64,000 bases of DNA from JAIKWW01 sp052169645 (GCA_052169645.1 JBQNCA010000007.1:20336-84335), one strand, 5' to 3'; positions 9,256-20,337 are shown, numbered from the stretch's first letter. The notes: generated by a model not told the origin, from the sequence alone. Made by a program: numbers and translations.

Positions 9256-11283
9256 TTAAATATTAAATCTGGATACCTGCTGCTGGAGATCCTCAGCTAT
9301 ATCCGACAGATTTTCACTTGCCTTGGAGATATCCTGCATAGCCTGATTCTGGGAATCTACAGATGCCGAAGCTTCCTCGGTAGTAGCTGCATTTTCCTCT
9401 GCTATTGCTGAAAGGTTCTGAATTACGCCTACGACATTATCATTATTATTCTCAATTTCTGCTGAATTCTGATTAATATCGCCGATTATCTTTTCTCCGG
9501 TTGATAAAGCATCTGATATCTGAATGAATTTATCCTTTACCATGAGTATATAATTGCCTTGCTCTTCAACAAGTTTACTTGCCACACGAGTTGTGTCCAC
9601 CGTATTGCCCGCTTTTTCTTTAAGCTCATCTATTACCGTTCTTATCTCATCTGTAAAGCCTGACGACTCTTCTGCGAGCTTTCTTATTTCATTGGCAACA
9701 ACTGCAAAGCCTTTGCCCGCTTCTCCTGCTCTTGCAGCCTCTATAGCTGCATTCAGAGCCAATAGATTTGTCTGATCTGAAATGGACTGTATCATTTCAC
9801 TTGCTTTTGATATCTTTGCCGCACTCAGATTTGTCTGTTCTACAGTATCATTTATTTCCACAAAAGCTTGGCTGGTTTTTCTTCCTGATTCTTCCAGTTT
9901 TTCAAGCACCTCCGTACCTTCATTTTTCTTGATAACCATGGTACTTGAAGCCTCAATTAAAGATTCCAACAGAGATCTTGAATTTGTAAGAAGATTCTGC
10001 GTATGAGTTATACTCTCGGCAGCGCTCTGAGTATCCTGAGCCTGCGATGTGGCGCCGTTTGCAATATTGCTGACAGCCATTGTAACCTCTCTTGAAGAAT
10101 TGGCGGTATTTTGAGATGTTTCTGTAAGATCATGTGCAGTAGCTGCCGTATTTTGAGAATGATTATTTATGGATTTAACTATATTTGTCAAATTTGTACG
10201 CAGCGTCTCGATAGAACGGTATATGTCGCCTATCTCATCTCTTCTTCCGGAATAGTCGGCTTTCGGAGTATATGCCAAATCATAATTTGCAAGGTTGCCT
10301 ATATCGCTCTGCAAGCTTTTAATAGATGCCGCCAATCTTCTTGCAAAGACAAAATACAGTAATAGTATGCACAATATCAATATTGTTACCGACATTGCAA
10401 GTAAAATTTTTGAAAGCTCTGTTATCGGAGCATATACGACATCTTTATCGACACTCATCAAAATTGTAAGATTCACGCTATCAATATTATAAAAACCTGC
10501 AAGCTTATCCGCTCCGTCAAAGAAATATTCACCTACACCTTTTTGTTTCTTTTGAATTTCATCAGTAAAAAAGTTTGCCACTGTTTTATATACAGGATCT
10601 TCCTTTGCTTTTTGCAGAATGTTTAAATTCATATCAACTATTTTCTGCTTAGTGTGAGCAACTATAGTTGTATTTGAATCATATATGGAAAGTATACTCG
10701 TATCCTTCCACTTAAACTCTCTGCATAAATCGCTGAGAAAACCGATTCGCTTTATACCTCCGAATATACCGACAATCTTCCCGTCCTGATAATACGGAGC
10801 TGTAAAAATTATAATCTTTTCTCCCGTGAGCTTATCTTCGATAACATTGCTTATATAAGATTCTCCTTTTATAGAGGCCTTAAAATTTTCCGACTTTGAA
10901 TTATCGACATGATTTCCTTCCGCAGTCAGATTTGTTCCCATACCGTTAATATCAGTATAGAAAAAAAGCTTGAAATCAAGTTCCTTGGCTCTGGATTCGT
11001 AATAATTTACACGCTCATCAACGGTAACAGCGGGATTTGTTAACATAGGGCTGCTCGCCAACTCCGCAACAAGGGTTTCCATGGATTTAAGCTGATTATT
11101 TATAAGTGCACCTGTTTGCTCCGTCAGCTCCAGCATATCCTCTTGAATCATATTTGAAAAATATTTTTCAAGGAACATATTATTTACATATAACATTCCG
11201 ACATTTGATATTATCATCACAGCTGCAAAAACTATTGCAATCGTATTTTTTATACTGCCTTTTCTTCCGGCTTTCTTTTTCAT
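9256..11283 (-). CDS. Methyl-accepting chemotaxis protein (dCache sensor)
   Basis: A 675-residue membrane chemoreceptor. A basic N-terminus ([10 protein letters not shown]) is followed by a membrane segment at about 12-32, an extracellular ~255-residue domain of dCache type ([32 protein letters not shown]), a second membrane segment at about 290-315, HAMP, and a long coiled-coil signalling domain. Its hairpin tip contains [19 protein letters not shown] and [14 protein letters not shown], which bind CheA/CheW. The start at 11283 is chosen because GGAGGAG lies just before it; a start 11 codons upstream lacks a ribosome site. A CheY gene lies 1.6 kb upstream, but no CheA/CheW is here. The ligand is unknown. 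Confidence 0.92.
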   Translation of the reverse strand: MKKKAGRKGSIKNTIAIVFAAVMIISNVGMLYVNNMFLEKYFSNMIQEDMLELTEQTGALINNQLKSMETLVAELASSPMLTNPAVTVDERVNYYESRAKELDFKLFFYTDINGMGTNLTAEGNHVDNSKSENFKASIKGESYISNVIEDKLTGEKIIIFTAPYYQDGKIVGIFGGIKRIGFLSDLCREFKWKDTSILSIYDSNTTIVAHTKQKIVDMNLNILQKAKEDPVYKTVANFFTDEIQKKQKGVGEYFFDGADKLAGFYNIDSVNLTILMSVDKDVVYAPITELSKILLAMSVTILILCILLLYFVFARRLAASIKSLQSDIGNLANYDLAYTPKADYSGRRDEIGDIYRSIETLRTNLTNIVKSINNHSQNTAATAHDLTETSQNTANSSREVTMAVSNIANGATSQAQDTQSAAESITHTQNLLTNSRSLLESLIEASSTMVIKKNEGTEVLEKLEESGRKTSQAFVEINDTVEQTNLSAAKISKASEMIQSISDQTNLLALNAAIEAARAGEAGKGFAVVANEIRKLAEESSGFTDEIRTVIDELKEKAGNTVDTTRVASKLVEEQGNYILMVKDKFIQISDALSTGEKIIGDINQNSAEIENNNDNVVGVIQNLSAIAEENAATTEEASASVDSQNQAMQDISKASENLSDIAEDLQQQVSRFNI

Positions 11284-11343
11284 ACTTCTCCTCCTACATA
11301 ATAACAAACTTGACAAACAGGTCGGTAATACACCTAAAAGCCC

Positions 11344-12732
11344 TTATTCTCTTCCGATTTTATCAAGTACACGAGCCACATATACTCCGCTTGCGGATGC
11401 CTGCGACAGCGAGTGCGTCATTCCCGAACCGTCACCTATGGCATATAATCCCGGAATCATGGTCTCCATATTTTTATCGACCTCTACTCTTGAATTATAA
11501 AATTTTATTTCAACACCATAAAGCAGTGTATCTTCGTTTGCGGTTCCCGGAGCAATTTTATCCAATTGATAAATCATTTCTATTATGTCATCAAGTTGTC
11601 TCTTTGGAATTACCAGACTCAGATCACCCGGTGTAGCTTTCAGCGTAGGTCTTGTAAAACATTTTTCCATTCGCCTTTCCGAGCTTCTGCGTCCTTTTAT
11701 AAGATCTCCGAAGCGCTGCATCAACACGCCTCCGCCAAGGAGATTGCTTAAACGGGCAATAGATTCCCCATATTCATTGCTGCTGTTAAACGGATATGTA
11801 AGCTGATTTGTTACAAGCAAAGCAAAATTTGTATTTTCGGTATGAAGCTCAGGATCGGCATAGCTGTGACCGTTTACCGTAACTATACCGTTTGTATTTT
11901 CCGTAACAACCTCACCATACGGGTTCATACAGAAGGTCCTGATCATATCGTTATACTTGTCGGATTTATATACAAGCTTGCTTTCATAAACCTCATCGGT
12001 AATATGTTTGAAGATTTCTGCGGGGAGTTCAACCCTCACACCTATATCCACACGATTCTTCAACATATTTATATTAAACTCCGAACAGATTTCACTCATC
12101 CATTGAGAACCTGATCTCCCTGAAGCAAGTACGACATATTTACATTCAAATTTTCTTCCCGTATCGGTGTTTACTTCAAATCCGTTCTCTGTTTTTAAAA
12201 CCTTTACAGCCTCAGTATTGAAGATAAATTCCACCGAACCGCTTTCCAATGTATATGCATACATTTTTTCAAGAATCTTGCGATTTCTGTCGGTTCCAAG
12301 ATGTCTCACCTTGGCTTCCAGCAGATTCATATTATTTTTAAGAGCAACAGTTTTTAAATCACTGTTCGCTGTAGAATATAGCTTTGCATCGGAACCTCCG
12401 AATCCGCACAGCACCGAATCTACATATTCCATGAGCTCCATTGCACACGATTCCCCTACAATTTTGTGAAGATCTCCGCCGAACCTTGTGGTTATGTTAT
12501 ATTTTCCGTCTGAAAGTGTTCCTGCTCCTCCGTATCCGCTCATAATTCGACAGGGATTACATTTCACACAACTTTCAACCTTTCCCTCCAGAATCGGACA
12601 GCTGCGCTTTTCCAAAGTCTCTCCCTTTTCAATAACGAGAATTTTAAGCTTAGATTTCAGTCTGACGAACTCGTATGCCGCAAAGGCTCCTCCTGCTCCG
12701 CCTCCAACTATAACAACATCATATTTATCCAT
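11344..12732 (-). CDS. COG2509-like FAD-dependent dehydrogenase
   Basis: A 462-residue flavoprotein of the conserved but uncharacterised COG2509 group. The N-terminal Rossmann motif VVIVGGGAGGAFAAYE (residues 6-21) and ILVIEKGE (the acidic end of the second strand) bind FAD. A cysteine-containing segment (CPILEGKVESCVKCNPC) is followed by GGAGTLSDGKYN, a group signature. The C-terminal GLYAIGDGSGMTHSLSQAS is the second flavin contact. GAGGAG precedes the ATG. The substrate is unknown. It lies 60 bp upstream of the chemoreceptor gene on the same strand and may be cotranscribed with it. Confidence 0.85.
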   Translation of the reverse strand: MDKYDVVIVGGGAGGAFAAYEFVRLKSKLKILVIEKGETLEKRSCPILEGKVESCVKCNPCRIMSGYGGAGTLSDGKYNITTRFGGDLHKIVGESCAMELMEYVDSVLCGFGGSDAKLYSTANSDLKTVALKNNMNLLEAKVRHLGTDRNRKILEKMYAYTLESGSVEFIFNTEAVKVLKTENGFEVNTDTGRKFECKYVVLASGRSGSQWMSEICSEFNINMLKNRVDIGVRVELPAEIFKHITDEVYESKLVYKSDKYNDMIRTFCMNPYGEVVTENTNGIVTVNGHSYADPELHTENTNFALLVTNQLTYPFNSSNEYGESIARLSNLLGGGVLMQRFGDLIKGRRSSERRMEKCFTRPTLKATPGDLSLVIPKRQLDDIIEMIYQLDKIAPGTANEDTLLYGVEIKFYNSRVEVDKNMETMIPGLYAIGDGSGMTHSLSQASASGVYVARVLDKIGRE

Positions 12733-12820
12733 AATTCGCTCCTCTTAAGCCGCACAAAATAATTTACATATTAATAATATTATAAATATTGCTATAATAA
12801 GTATACTATCTTCATGAAAA

Positions 12821-12845
12821 AAGACGATTTTAAAAAAATCGTCTT
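12821..12845 (-). terminator. Terminator of cheY
   Basis: An 11-bp perfect stem (AAGACGATTTT/AAAATCGTCTT) with a 3-nt loop, followed on the minus strand by TTTTCATG. It lies 70 bp after the cheY stop. Confidence 0.8.
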
Positions 12846-12916
12846 CTGCTCAAAGTTCATTTCGAATTGAATTTTTAAACAAATGCAGAAATATAGTCGA
12901 AAAACGTTTCTCCGAC

Positions 12917-13276
12917 TTAAAGCCCCATATCTTTAACCGCTTTTAATATTCTATCCGGTTTAAAAGGCTTTACAATGAAGTCCTTTGCTCCGCTTTTTAC
13001 TGCATCTATAACCATAGCTTCCTGTCCCATAGCCGAACACATTATAATCTTTGCGTCCGGATGCGCAGCCTTTATGGTTTTAAGTGCTTCCAGACCGTCC
13101 ATATTCGGCATGGTAATATCCATGAATACCAAGTCCGGCTTAATTTCATTAAACTGATCTACCGCCTGAAGACCGTCTGCAGCTTCATAGACTTCCGTGT
13201 AACCGGCTTTTACAAGAGCATTTTTTATAGTCATTCGCATAAAGGCAGCATCATCTGCAAGTAATATTTTAGCCAT
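12917..13276 (-). CDS. cheY: CheY-type single-domain response regulator
   Basis: A 119-residue receiver domain with no output domain. Acidic pocket D8/D9, phospho-acceptor D53 in FMDITMPNMDG, a Ser in CSAMG near 82 and Lys in VKPFKP near 104 are all present, so it should be phosphorylatable. CheY-P binds the flagellar switch, but a stand-alone receiver of this type (CheY/TCS family) may serve another pathway. AAGGA precedes the ATG. It is the only gene between two terminator-like structures, with the chemoreceptor gene further downstream. Confidence 0.88.
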   Translation of the reverse strand: MAKILLADDAAFMRMTIKNALVKAGYTEVYEAADGLQAVDQFNEIKPDLVFMDITMPNMDGLEALKTIKAAHPDAKIIMCSAMGQEAMVIDAVKSGAKDFIVKPFKPDRILKAVKDMGL

Positions 13277-13418
13277 TTGAAATCCTTTTCCTGTTTGATA
13301 AAATTAAAATAACGTCAGCTTTGATAAATATGCGTATGACATCAAAAAGCCATACGCAATATAAACATCAATATTCTATATCATATATTTCGACTTTAAA
13401 AATAAAATGATAATGAAG

Positions 13419-13448
13419 TATTAAAAATATAATATTATATTTTTAATA
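13419..13448. repeat. Perfect 30-bp AT-rich palindrome
   Basis: The 15-base arm TATTAAAAATATAAT is followed directly by its exact reverse complement. It abuts the larger inverted repeat at 13449-13541. Confidence 0.85.
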
Positions 13449-13541
13449 AAATGTCGAGTGCCGCATAAGATACACTTTCATAAGTCAATTGGAAATTTGA
13501 CTTTTTGAGAGCGCTTCAATATGACATAACACCCGACATTT
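13449..13541. repeat. 93-bp imperfect inverted repeat
   Basis: Outer arms AAATGTCGAGTG and CACCCGACATTT match at 11 of 12 positions. A central stem AAGTCAA/TTGACTT caps the structure, and partial complementarity lies between. It could be a long transcript hairpin or a small palindromic repeat element. Confidence 0.6.
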
Positions 13542-13608
13542 AATATTTTTTACATTATTTGAATCAGATAATTGAATCTACCTCATTGAGAGATACAGTT
13601 ATCAACAA

Positions 13609-14985
13609 TTATTTGTCAATTACAGGAACTTCGTCATCCGTTTCTTCTTCTATATTATTTATAAATCGCTTTCCTTCAGCAACTATGACACTGCTCAAAG
13701 CTATCATTCCTATAACATTAGGTATTACCATAAGACCGTTCAATATATCCGCTATTGCCCAAACCAAATCGAGAGCGACTACGGAGCCTACAAACGCCAA
13801 TATTACAAAGCAAAGCTTATAATAAATCATTACCTTTGGACCGATTAAATATTCCGCAGCCTTTTCTCCATAATACGACCATCCGAGTATGGTTGAAAAT
13901 GCAAACAATGCAAGTGCTACAGTTATCAAAGGTCTTCCTATTACAGGAATCTGTGCAAATACATCAAATGTGAGTACGCTGCTTGTTTCTCCGTTCGTCA
14001 TAAGCTCAGGGTATTTAAGAACCGAGGATACCAGAGTTAAACCTGACAATAAGCATATGACAACAGTATCCCAGAAAGTTCCCGTCATAGATACAAGAGA
14101 CTGTCTTACCGGATTTTTTGTCTTTGCCGCAGCAGCTACCAACGGAGCCGAACCCATGCCCGACTCATTTGAGAACAATCCTCTTGCACAACCGAACTGC
14201 ACAGCCTTCGCAACGGCAAAACCGAATAATCCGCCTGCTCCCGCCTGTGCCGAAAATGCCGATTTAAATATCAGAGCTATTGCAGGAATTATAAATCTGT
14301 AGTTCGTTACCAATATAATTATGCAGCACACCACATAGAATATAGCCATGAACGGAACCAGCTTCTCACAAACTCTGGTTATAGATTTTACTCCGCCTAT
14401 TATAACTATAGCTACACTGACTGCTATGAATAAACCTGTCATCCAACCGGGTAAACCGTAATTTTGTTGAAATGCCGCAGATATTGAATTCGATTGTACC
14501 AAACAACCTATTCCGAATGCTGCAATAGATGCAAAAACTGCAAACAATACTGCAAGCCATTTTTTGCCTAAGCCCCTCTCCAATGCATACATGGCGCCGC
14601 CCAACATTCGACCTTCCTTGGTTTGAACTCGATATTTAACGGATATGAGAGTTTCCGAATACTTTGACGCCATTCCGAATACACCTATAATCCACATCCA
14701 TAAAACGGCTCCCGGTCCTCCGGATATTACCGCCGTTGCAACACCTACAATATTTCCCGTACCTATGGTTGCAGCCAGAGCTGTCGTAAGTGCTCCGAAT
14801 TGAGAAATTTCTCCGTCACCGTCATGATCCTTGGTAACGGACAGTTTTATGCCTTTAATTAAATACTTCTGAATAAATCCGGTTCTTATAGTCATATATA
14901 TATGTGTACCCAACAATATTACAATCATCGGGATACCCCATATAAGACCGTCGATATAGGTTATAATCTTTCCAAATGTTTCCAT
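13609..14985 (-). CDS. AGCS-family sodium:amino-acid (alanine/glycine) symporter, copy 1
   Basis: A 458-residue integral membrane protein of the alanine or glycine:cation symporter family. Family signatures are LTTALAATIGTGNIVGVATAV near 75-95, GGPGAVLWMWIIGVFGMASKYSE, and ARGLFSNESGMGSAPLVAAAA, which line the substrate and sodium sites. About eleven hydrophobic segments are present. The start at 14985 (METFGK) is set by GGAGGGAG six to seven bases upstream; an upstream ATG 19 codons earlier has no ribosome site. Unlike copy 2, its upstream region shows no glycine riboswitch. Substrate specificity among Ala, Gly, Ser and Gln cannot be decided. Confidence 0.9.
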   Translation of the reverse strand: METFGKIITYIDGLIWGIPMIVILLGTHIYMTIRTGFIQKYLIKGIKLSVTKDHDGDGEISQFGALTTALAATIGTGNIVGVATAVISGGPGAVLWMWIIGVFGMASKYSETLISVKYRVQTKEGRMLGGAMYALERGLGKKWLAVLFAVFASIAAFGIGCLVQSNSISAAFQQNYGLPGWMTGLFIAVSVAIVIIGGVKSITRVCEKLVPFMAIFYVVCCIIILVTNYRFIIPAIALIFKSAFSAQAGAGGLFGFAVAKAVQFGCARGLFSNESGMGSAPLVAAAAKTKNPVRQSLVSMTGTFWDTVVICLLSGLTLVSSVLKYPELMTNGETSSVLTFDVFAQIPVIGRPLITVALALFAFSTILGWSYYGEKAAEYLIGPKVMIYYKLCFVILAFVGSVVALDLVWAIADILNGLMVIPNVIGMIALSSVIVAEGKRFINNIEEETDDEVPVIDK

Positions 14986-15584
14986 ATCTCCCTCCTCGGT
15001 AAACTCTTTCACAACAAATAGAAATAGGTGAAGTAAATTCACTCCACTATGAATAAAAAACTGAATTTATAAATTGCTTTTCAGTTTATGATTTTGCATA
15101 AAAGCAGCATATAAATTGCTTTTTATTACTATAAAATATATTATCTAACAATAAATATACGAGGTCAATAATTATTTTTGTAAAGAGAAATTTTAACAGA
15201 AAAATATTTTGATATTTTACAATTTTACAGCATTATATATATGAATTTCATAAAGAATAACTTTAAAATTATTGTAAATCTCATGAAATTTAGTATCTAT
15301 TGCGTTAAAGCAAAGAAGTATTTTAAATTAAGAAATTTATTCCATGTGAGCAACTTCTCCAAACTGCCTTACGAATTTTTCGTAAGGTGGCGGTATGAGG
15401 CAAATGCTGTTATTATAAATCCTTTTAAGAGACTCAATCGCTTCTTATGCACCTTAATTTTCAGCTGTTATAAAGTTATCAACTGTAAATTTTATACAAG
15501 TTTTTCCCTTTATATTTAAAATTATATTTGCAAATAAAAAACGATAGGATTATAATGTCTAAGTCGATACACAAAATTGTATAT
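14986..15584. other. 599-bp AT-rich intergenic region upstream of AGCS copy 1 and tRNA-Pro
   Basis: No convincing gene; a 92-codon open frame in it has biased, low-complexity composition and no ribosome site. It contains a direct repeat of TATAAATTGCTTTT (15068-15081 and 15110-15123) and a strong hairpin CCTTACGAA/TTCGTAAGG near 15366-15386 with no following T-run. The tRNA-Pro promoter is at its right end. Confidence 0.55.
15528..15556 (+). promoter_or_regulatory. Promoter of tRNA-Pro
   Basis: TTGCAA, 17-bp spacer, TATAAT. The predicted start near 15563 is about 22 bases before the mature tRNA. Confidence 0.7.
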
Positions 15585-15661
15585 CGAGGTGTGGCTCAGC
15601 TTGGTAGAGCGTTGCGTTCGGGACGCAAAGGTCGCAGGTTCAAATCCTGTCACCTCGACCA
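15585..15661 (+). tRNA. tRNA-Pro (anticodon CGG)
   Basis: A 77-nt cloverleaf with encoded CCA. The acceptor stem is CGAGGTG/CACCTCG, the D-arm contains GGTAGAGC, the anticodon stem-loop is TTGCG-TTCGGGA-CGCAA giving anticodon CGG, and the T-arm contains GGTTCAAATCC. It reads CCG codons. It is isolated, with its own promoter and terminator, between two symporter genes on the other strand. Confidence 0.95.
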
Positions 15662-15670
15662 GTGTAAATA

Positions 15671-15705
15671 ACCTTGTAATAGCTTGATTTTCAAGCCTGC
15701 AAGGT
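15671..15705 (+). terminator. Terminator of tRNA-Pro
   Basis: ACCTTG/CAAGGT encloses GCTTGA/TCAAGC and is followed by a T-rich tract (TTTTTATTTTTTT). Confidence 0.85.
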
Positions 15706-15820
15706 TTTTTATTTTTTTGGATTTATCCCTCACTTGATAAAAATCACTTCTTAAAACTTAGTTTTTTTCTCTTTCTTACGGGTTACTACATAGGTAGATA
15801 ATTTCCAGAAATTTTTTCAC

Positions 15821-17209
<1,389 letters not shown>

Positions 17210-17298
17210 AAAAAAATAACTCCTTCGGTATAATATACCGCCTTAATAATAATAACGGACAACTACATGAAGGAAAATATAATTCAGGACATAAAAAA

Positions 17299-17324
17299 GG
17301 ATGAAAGATTAAAATCTTTCATCC
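17299..17324 (-). terminator. Riboswitch-associated intrinsic terminator
   Basis: GGATGAAAGATT/AATCTTTCATCC forms a 12-bp perfect stem with a 2-nt loop, followed on minus by TTTTTTAT. It lies between the second glycine aptamer and the symporter start, the normal place of an expression platform. Confidence 0.9.
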
Positions 17325-17365
17325 ATTTCAAATAAATTACAATACAAAACATCCGCACTATAAGT

Positions 17366-17543
17366 CGGATAATTGTAAATTCTGTCCTTTTGCCTGAGAG
17401 CTTCACGCTGAAAAGCGCTTACACCTTCGGCACTCAAATGAATGAGATTCTCCAGAGTGTCATCCGGCTACAGTCCTTTCTCCTCATCTGAGAAACCTGA
17501 GATCGTAAACCCTTCGGTAAGCTTTAGCTGTTTTCCTATAGCC
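17366..17543 (-). promoter_or_regulatory. Tandem glycine riboswitch
   Basis: Two glycine aptamers lie in series on the minus strand. Aptamer 1 (about 17466-17543) has P1 GGCTATAG/CTGTAGCC and the core ACCGAAGGG ... GAGGAGAAAGGACTG. Aptamer 2 (about 17366-17466) has P1 CGGAT/ATCCG and the core TGCCGAAGG ... CTCTCAGGCAAAAGGACAGA, nearly the family consensus. An intrinsic terminator follows aptamer 2 after about 40 nt. Whether glycine turns the symporter on or off cannot be read by eye. Confidence 0.93.
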
Positions 17544-17608
17544 TTCATATGACATGTCGACGACCGACCTCCGCCTGTCGTCAAGCTGTTCAGTTGTTTA
17601 ATGTATAC

Positions 17609-17636
17609 ATTATAACATACATTTTAAAACCGTCAA
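17609..17636 (-). promoter_or_regulatory. Promoter of the glycine riboswitch-symporter transcript
   Basis: On minus: TTGACG, 16-bp spacer, TATAAT. The predicted start near 17602 leaves about 60 nt before aptamer 1. Confidence 0.8.
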
Positions 17637-17760
17637 TAACGCTAAAATTAAAAGTCAATTTTATGCTTTCAGCTTTATTACGACTCAGCTGCTTTACCTC
17701 ATACCCACACTTCACAGCATTCCATTTTACCTAAATATTTTCGGATGCGAGCACATAAAT

Positions 17761-18624
17761 TCAGTGATTATAAGTTCTGCTGTTTTGTACCAACTCCGAT
17801 ATAAATTTTTTTATTTTCACCTTTCCGTGACCTGCTACCTTGCCTTGTATAAAATCCATTTCATACCTGACCTGTTCAAAGGTATAAAACTTACCTGCAA
17901 AATCAACGAAATCGGGATGTGCGTAATCCGTCAGACCCAGATGAGCGAGATTCGTCATACCTGCAGTGGCCGCACGTCTTATACGCTGTTCCATCGACTT
18001 GGGAGTATCCGAAAAATGTGCACAGATTTCCTTTATCGTCATATTTCCCGGAACACTCTCATTATCTATAAAATATTCACAGATAAGAATTATATCCTCG
18101 GTGCCGTTTTCTCCCAATATTCCCATACGGGACAGAATATTTCTCAGCTGTTTTTTTTCCTTATCATGCCTTCCGTCATCCGAGTTCTCATCCTCAAAGC
18201 CTTTCGCCGTCGATACGGAAAGCAGCTGAGTCATCTTGTCCACAGTTTTTTTCATTTTAAGACTTTGCTCTACATTTTCTATAACCTTAATCACCTCTAT
18301 GCTGTTGATAGGCTTTTGTATAAAAAAAATTACACCGGCTTCATAAGCGGATGAAATCATTTCCTTGCTTGAAACCTGTGAAAGCATTATAAATGCCGCC
18401 TCAGGCAATATAGCTTTCGCTCTTTTTACAAATGCTGTTCCGTCTATATCCGGCATAAGTAAATCCACTATCAGTATATCCGGCTGCAAAAACCTTATCT
18501 CCTCCAAGGCTTCTGTCGATGAATGTTCAATACCGCATACACGTCCCAATTTTTTCTGTTCTATTATCATCTTCAATATATCCGTCACTGCGGAATCATC
18601 ATCCAGCAGAAATATTTTTATCAT
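17761..18624 (-). CDS. GlnL/YcbB-type response regulator
   Basis: A 287-residue protein with an N-terminal receiver (D8-D10 pocket, phospho-acceptor D54 in LIVDLLMPDIDG, K near 105 in IQKPIN). A ~40-residue linker leads to a C-terminal YcbB-like output domain (ILSRMGILGENGTEDI ... SMEQRIRRAATAGMTNLAHLG). This architecture is that of Bacillus GlnL, which responds to glutamine and activates an AGCS transporter and glutaminase. The gene overlaps the kinase gene by 4 bp and uses GGAGG inside it. The AGCS symporter just downstream is the obvious target candidate. Confidence 0.85.
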   Translation of the reverse strand: MIKIFLLDDDSAVTDILKMIIEQKKLGRVCGIEHSSTEALEEIRFLQPDILIVDLLMPDIDGTAFVKRAKAILPEAAFIMLSQVSSKEMISSAYEAGVIFFIQKPINSIEVIKVIENVEQSLKMKKTVDKMTQLLSVSTAKGFEDENSDDGRHDKEKKQLRNILSRMGILGENGTEDIILICEYFIDNESVPGNMTIKEICAHFSDTPKSMEQRIRRAATAGMTNLAHLGLTDYAHPDFVDFAGKFYTFEQVRYEMDFIQGKVAGHGKVKIKKFISELVQNSRTYNH

Positions 18625-19892
18625 TGTTGCATGACCTCCAATTTATCCGACGGGATTTTGAGTTTAAATAAGGTTCCGTTTTCATCGCTGTCTACGGAGA
18701 TATTCCCTCCCAATATATTTTCCGCTATATCCATAACTATAGGCAATCCGAGACCTCTGGATACAGAACCTGTCTCATAATTAATCTTGGTGGAAAAGCC
18801 CGAATCAAAAATTTTATCCATATATTCATCAGGTATTCCTCTTCCGTCATCCTTTACTTCAAAAATATAAAATTTTTCATCGCTATATTCCTCTATGACG
18901 ACCCGGACTTCGCCGTCCTTCGATGCTTCTGCCGCATTTGTCAGCAAATTGTGAAATAATGACAGTAAAGGATAAGGGTCCGAAACCGATAGCCTGTCCG
19001 AGCATTTTATACTCAACTTCAGTTTCAGATTTTCACGTGCATATTCTTCCTCAACGGATTTGCCCAATATTGTCAGCAGCTCCGTTATACTCATTCCGCC
19101 CTGAGTTTTTTCGTGTGCCATAGCTTCTGATAAGCCTCGCATTATGAGCTTATATTCTTTTTTTACTTCATGAATATCCTTTGCAACTGTCAATGCCTGA
19201 GCCGCAGCAGCATCACATTGCGAATCCTGAAGCGTATGATAAAGCTTATATGAGCGATTCATAGTTTCTTCTATAAGTATCGTACTCTTTTCCATCCACA
19301 GCATTTCACTATGTAAATGCGATATAAGCAGAAGCAGTCTCTGATATCTGTCTGCGGTGGAGCGTTTCATAAGGACAAGTCGGTATCTGCCTAAAAAGGA
19401 AATTATCAATCCTACAATTAAAACTCTGACCGTTGCTACAAATATAAGACTGAACTGTATGTCGAGTTGAAATTCTTTCGTTCCCATTCTTATATAAAGC
19501 TCTATCAGATTTGAAGCATAATCAAAAAATGCTATATAAGCCATATACATGAACATATTATAAGGTTGCTCGTAAAGATATCTGAAAAATGCCAATCCCA
19601 AGCCATAGATGAGATAAAATACCGCCTCAGGATATGCCGTATTTACCACATCCGAAATACTGCCGCCCAATATTAAATCCCGTATAACTCGGGTCAAAAA
19701 TATGCCTGCCGCAACGATAAACGCTAAACGCTTTACAGGAAGCATATCACTGAGCCAAATGAACAATGCCAATACTATCGCTGCTATCGATATTCTAAAA
19801 TCACTGCTTATAGGACTCAAATTCATCTGTGCGGACAGAACTATAACCAATGCGGAAAGGAGTGTCCACTTCCATATTTTTTTCTTATTCAC
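18621..19892 (-). CDS. GlnK/YcbA-type membrane sensor histidine kinase
   Basis: A 423-residue kinase with six or so N-terminal membrane helices (residues ~5-175), then a cytoplasmic dimerisation region and a C-terminal GHKL ATPase. The likely phospho-acceptor is the His in AKDIHEVKKEYK, the H-E-x-K-K variant of the GlnK/CitA-like group rather than a classic HExxxP box. The N box LFHNLLTNAAEAS, G1 DDGRGIPDEYMDKIFDSGFS and G2 GRGLGLPIV are intact. The start is taken as GTG at 19892 because GAGGTAGG lies before it; a longer reading to 19928 has no ribosome site. It forms an overlapping pair with the GlnL-type regulator. Confidence 0.85.
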   Translation of the reverse strand: MNKKKIWKWTLLSALVIVLSAQMNLSPISSDFRISIAAIVLALFIWLSDMLPVKRLAFIVAAGIFLTRVIRDLILGGSISDVVNTAYPEAVFYLIYGLGLAFFRYLYEQPYNMFMYMAYIAFFDYASNLIELYIRMGTKEFQLDIQFSLIFVATVRVLIVGLIISFLGRYRLVLMKRSTADRYQRLLLLISHLHSEMLWMEKSTILIEETMNRSYKLYHTLQDSQCDAAAAQALTVAKDIHEVKKEYKLIMRGLSEAMAHEKTQGGMSITELLTILGKSVEEEYARENLKLKLSIKCSDRLSVSDPYPLLSLFHNLLTNAAEASKDGEVRVVIEEYSDEKFYIFEVKDDGRGIPDEYMDKIFDSGFSTKINYETGSVSRGLGLPIVMDIAENILGGNISVDSDENGTLFKLKIPSDKLEVMQQ

Positions 19893-20337
19893 AAAACCTA
19901 CCTCATAAATTATCTGTCTAAATTGCACAGTTTAGATAATTTCGAAAAGCTGATTTCTGCTTCAAATAATCATAATATCAGCTTTAAAGTATTTATAAGT
20001 CAGCTTCTTTAAGTATTATATCATGTATATAATATTTATGGATTTCGAAACGGAATATGATACGGTAAATACTTATAAACATGATGAAATGCCTGCAGGC
20101 AGCCTCTCTTAAGTATATAACTCAATTATTTTCAAACTAAAAAGGACTGAGCTCCGGTTCGGGAAGTTCAGTCCTCACAGGCGTATATTCTGAATAACGC
20201 AGATTTAAATAAAGAAATTCTCACTTGAATTTCCTCCTAAATCGCTTATTTTGCAGCCTTATTTTACTATTTCGAATTAATTAAATTTATCAAAGCTTTG
20301 AAAAATTTTCACGATACTTCACTTTTAAATTTTCAAC
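19893..20337. other. Intergenic region between YkvI-like gene and kinase gene
   Basis: 445 bp, no gene. It holds the YkvI-like gene's terminator (20143-20175), a TATAAT on minus at 20015-20020 with a poor -35 as possible kinase promoter, and a hairpin AAAGCTGAT/ATCAGCTTT at 19946-19985 in the kinase leader. Confidence 0.5.
20143..20175 (-). terminator. Terminator downstream of the YkvI-like gene
   Basis: AGGACTGA/TCAGTCCT with further pairing inside, followed on minus by TTTTTAGTTT. Confidence 0.75.

Larger units (their letters stand above)
13277..13608. other. Intergenic region with nested palindromes between AGCS symporter and cheY
   Basis: 332 bp without a gene. It holds a perfect 30-bp AT palindrome at 13419-13448 and a 93-bp imperfect inverted repeat at 13449-13541, listed separately. 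On the minus strand these lie after the symporter stop and upstream of cheY, so they may form the symporter's 3' structure. Confidence 0.6.
17210..17760. other. Regulatory intergenic region of AGCS copy 2
   Basis: 551 bp without a gene, holding on the minus strand the promoter (17609-17636), the tandem glycine riboswitch (17366-17543) and its terminator (17299-17324). Between 17637 and 17760 I see no clear terminator for the upstream response-regulator gene. Confidence 0.85.

Noticed and set aside
15241..15519. 92-codon open frame between AGCS copy 1 and tRNA-Pro
   Set aside because: No ribosome site, AT-driven composition rich in Phe, Lys and Asn, and no family resemblance.
14986..15584. 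Glycine riboswitch for AGCS copy 1
   Set aside because: The CCGAAGG and CAGGCAAAAGGACAG cores seen before copy 2 are absent here.
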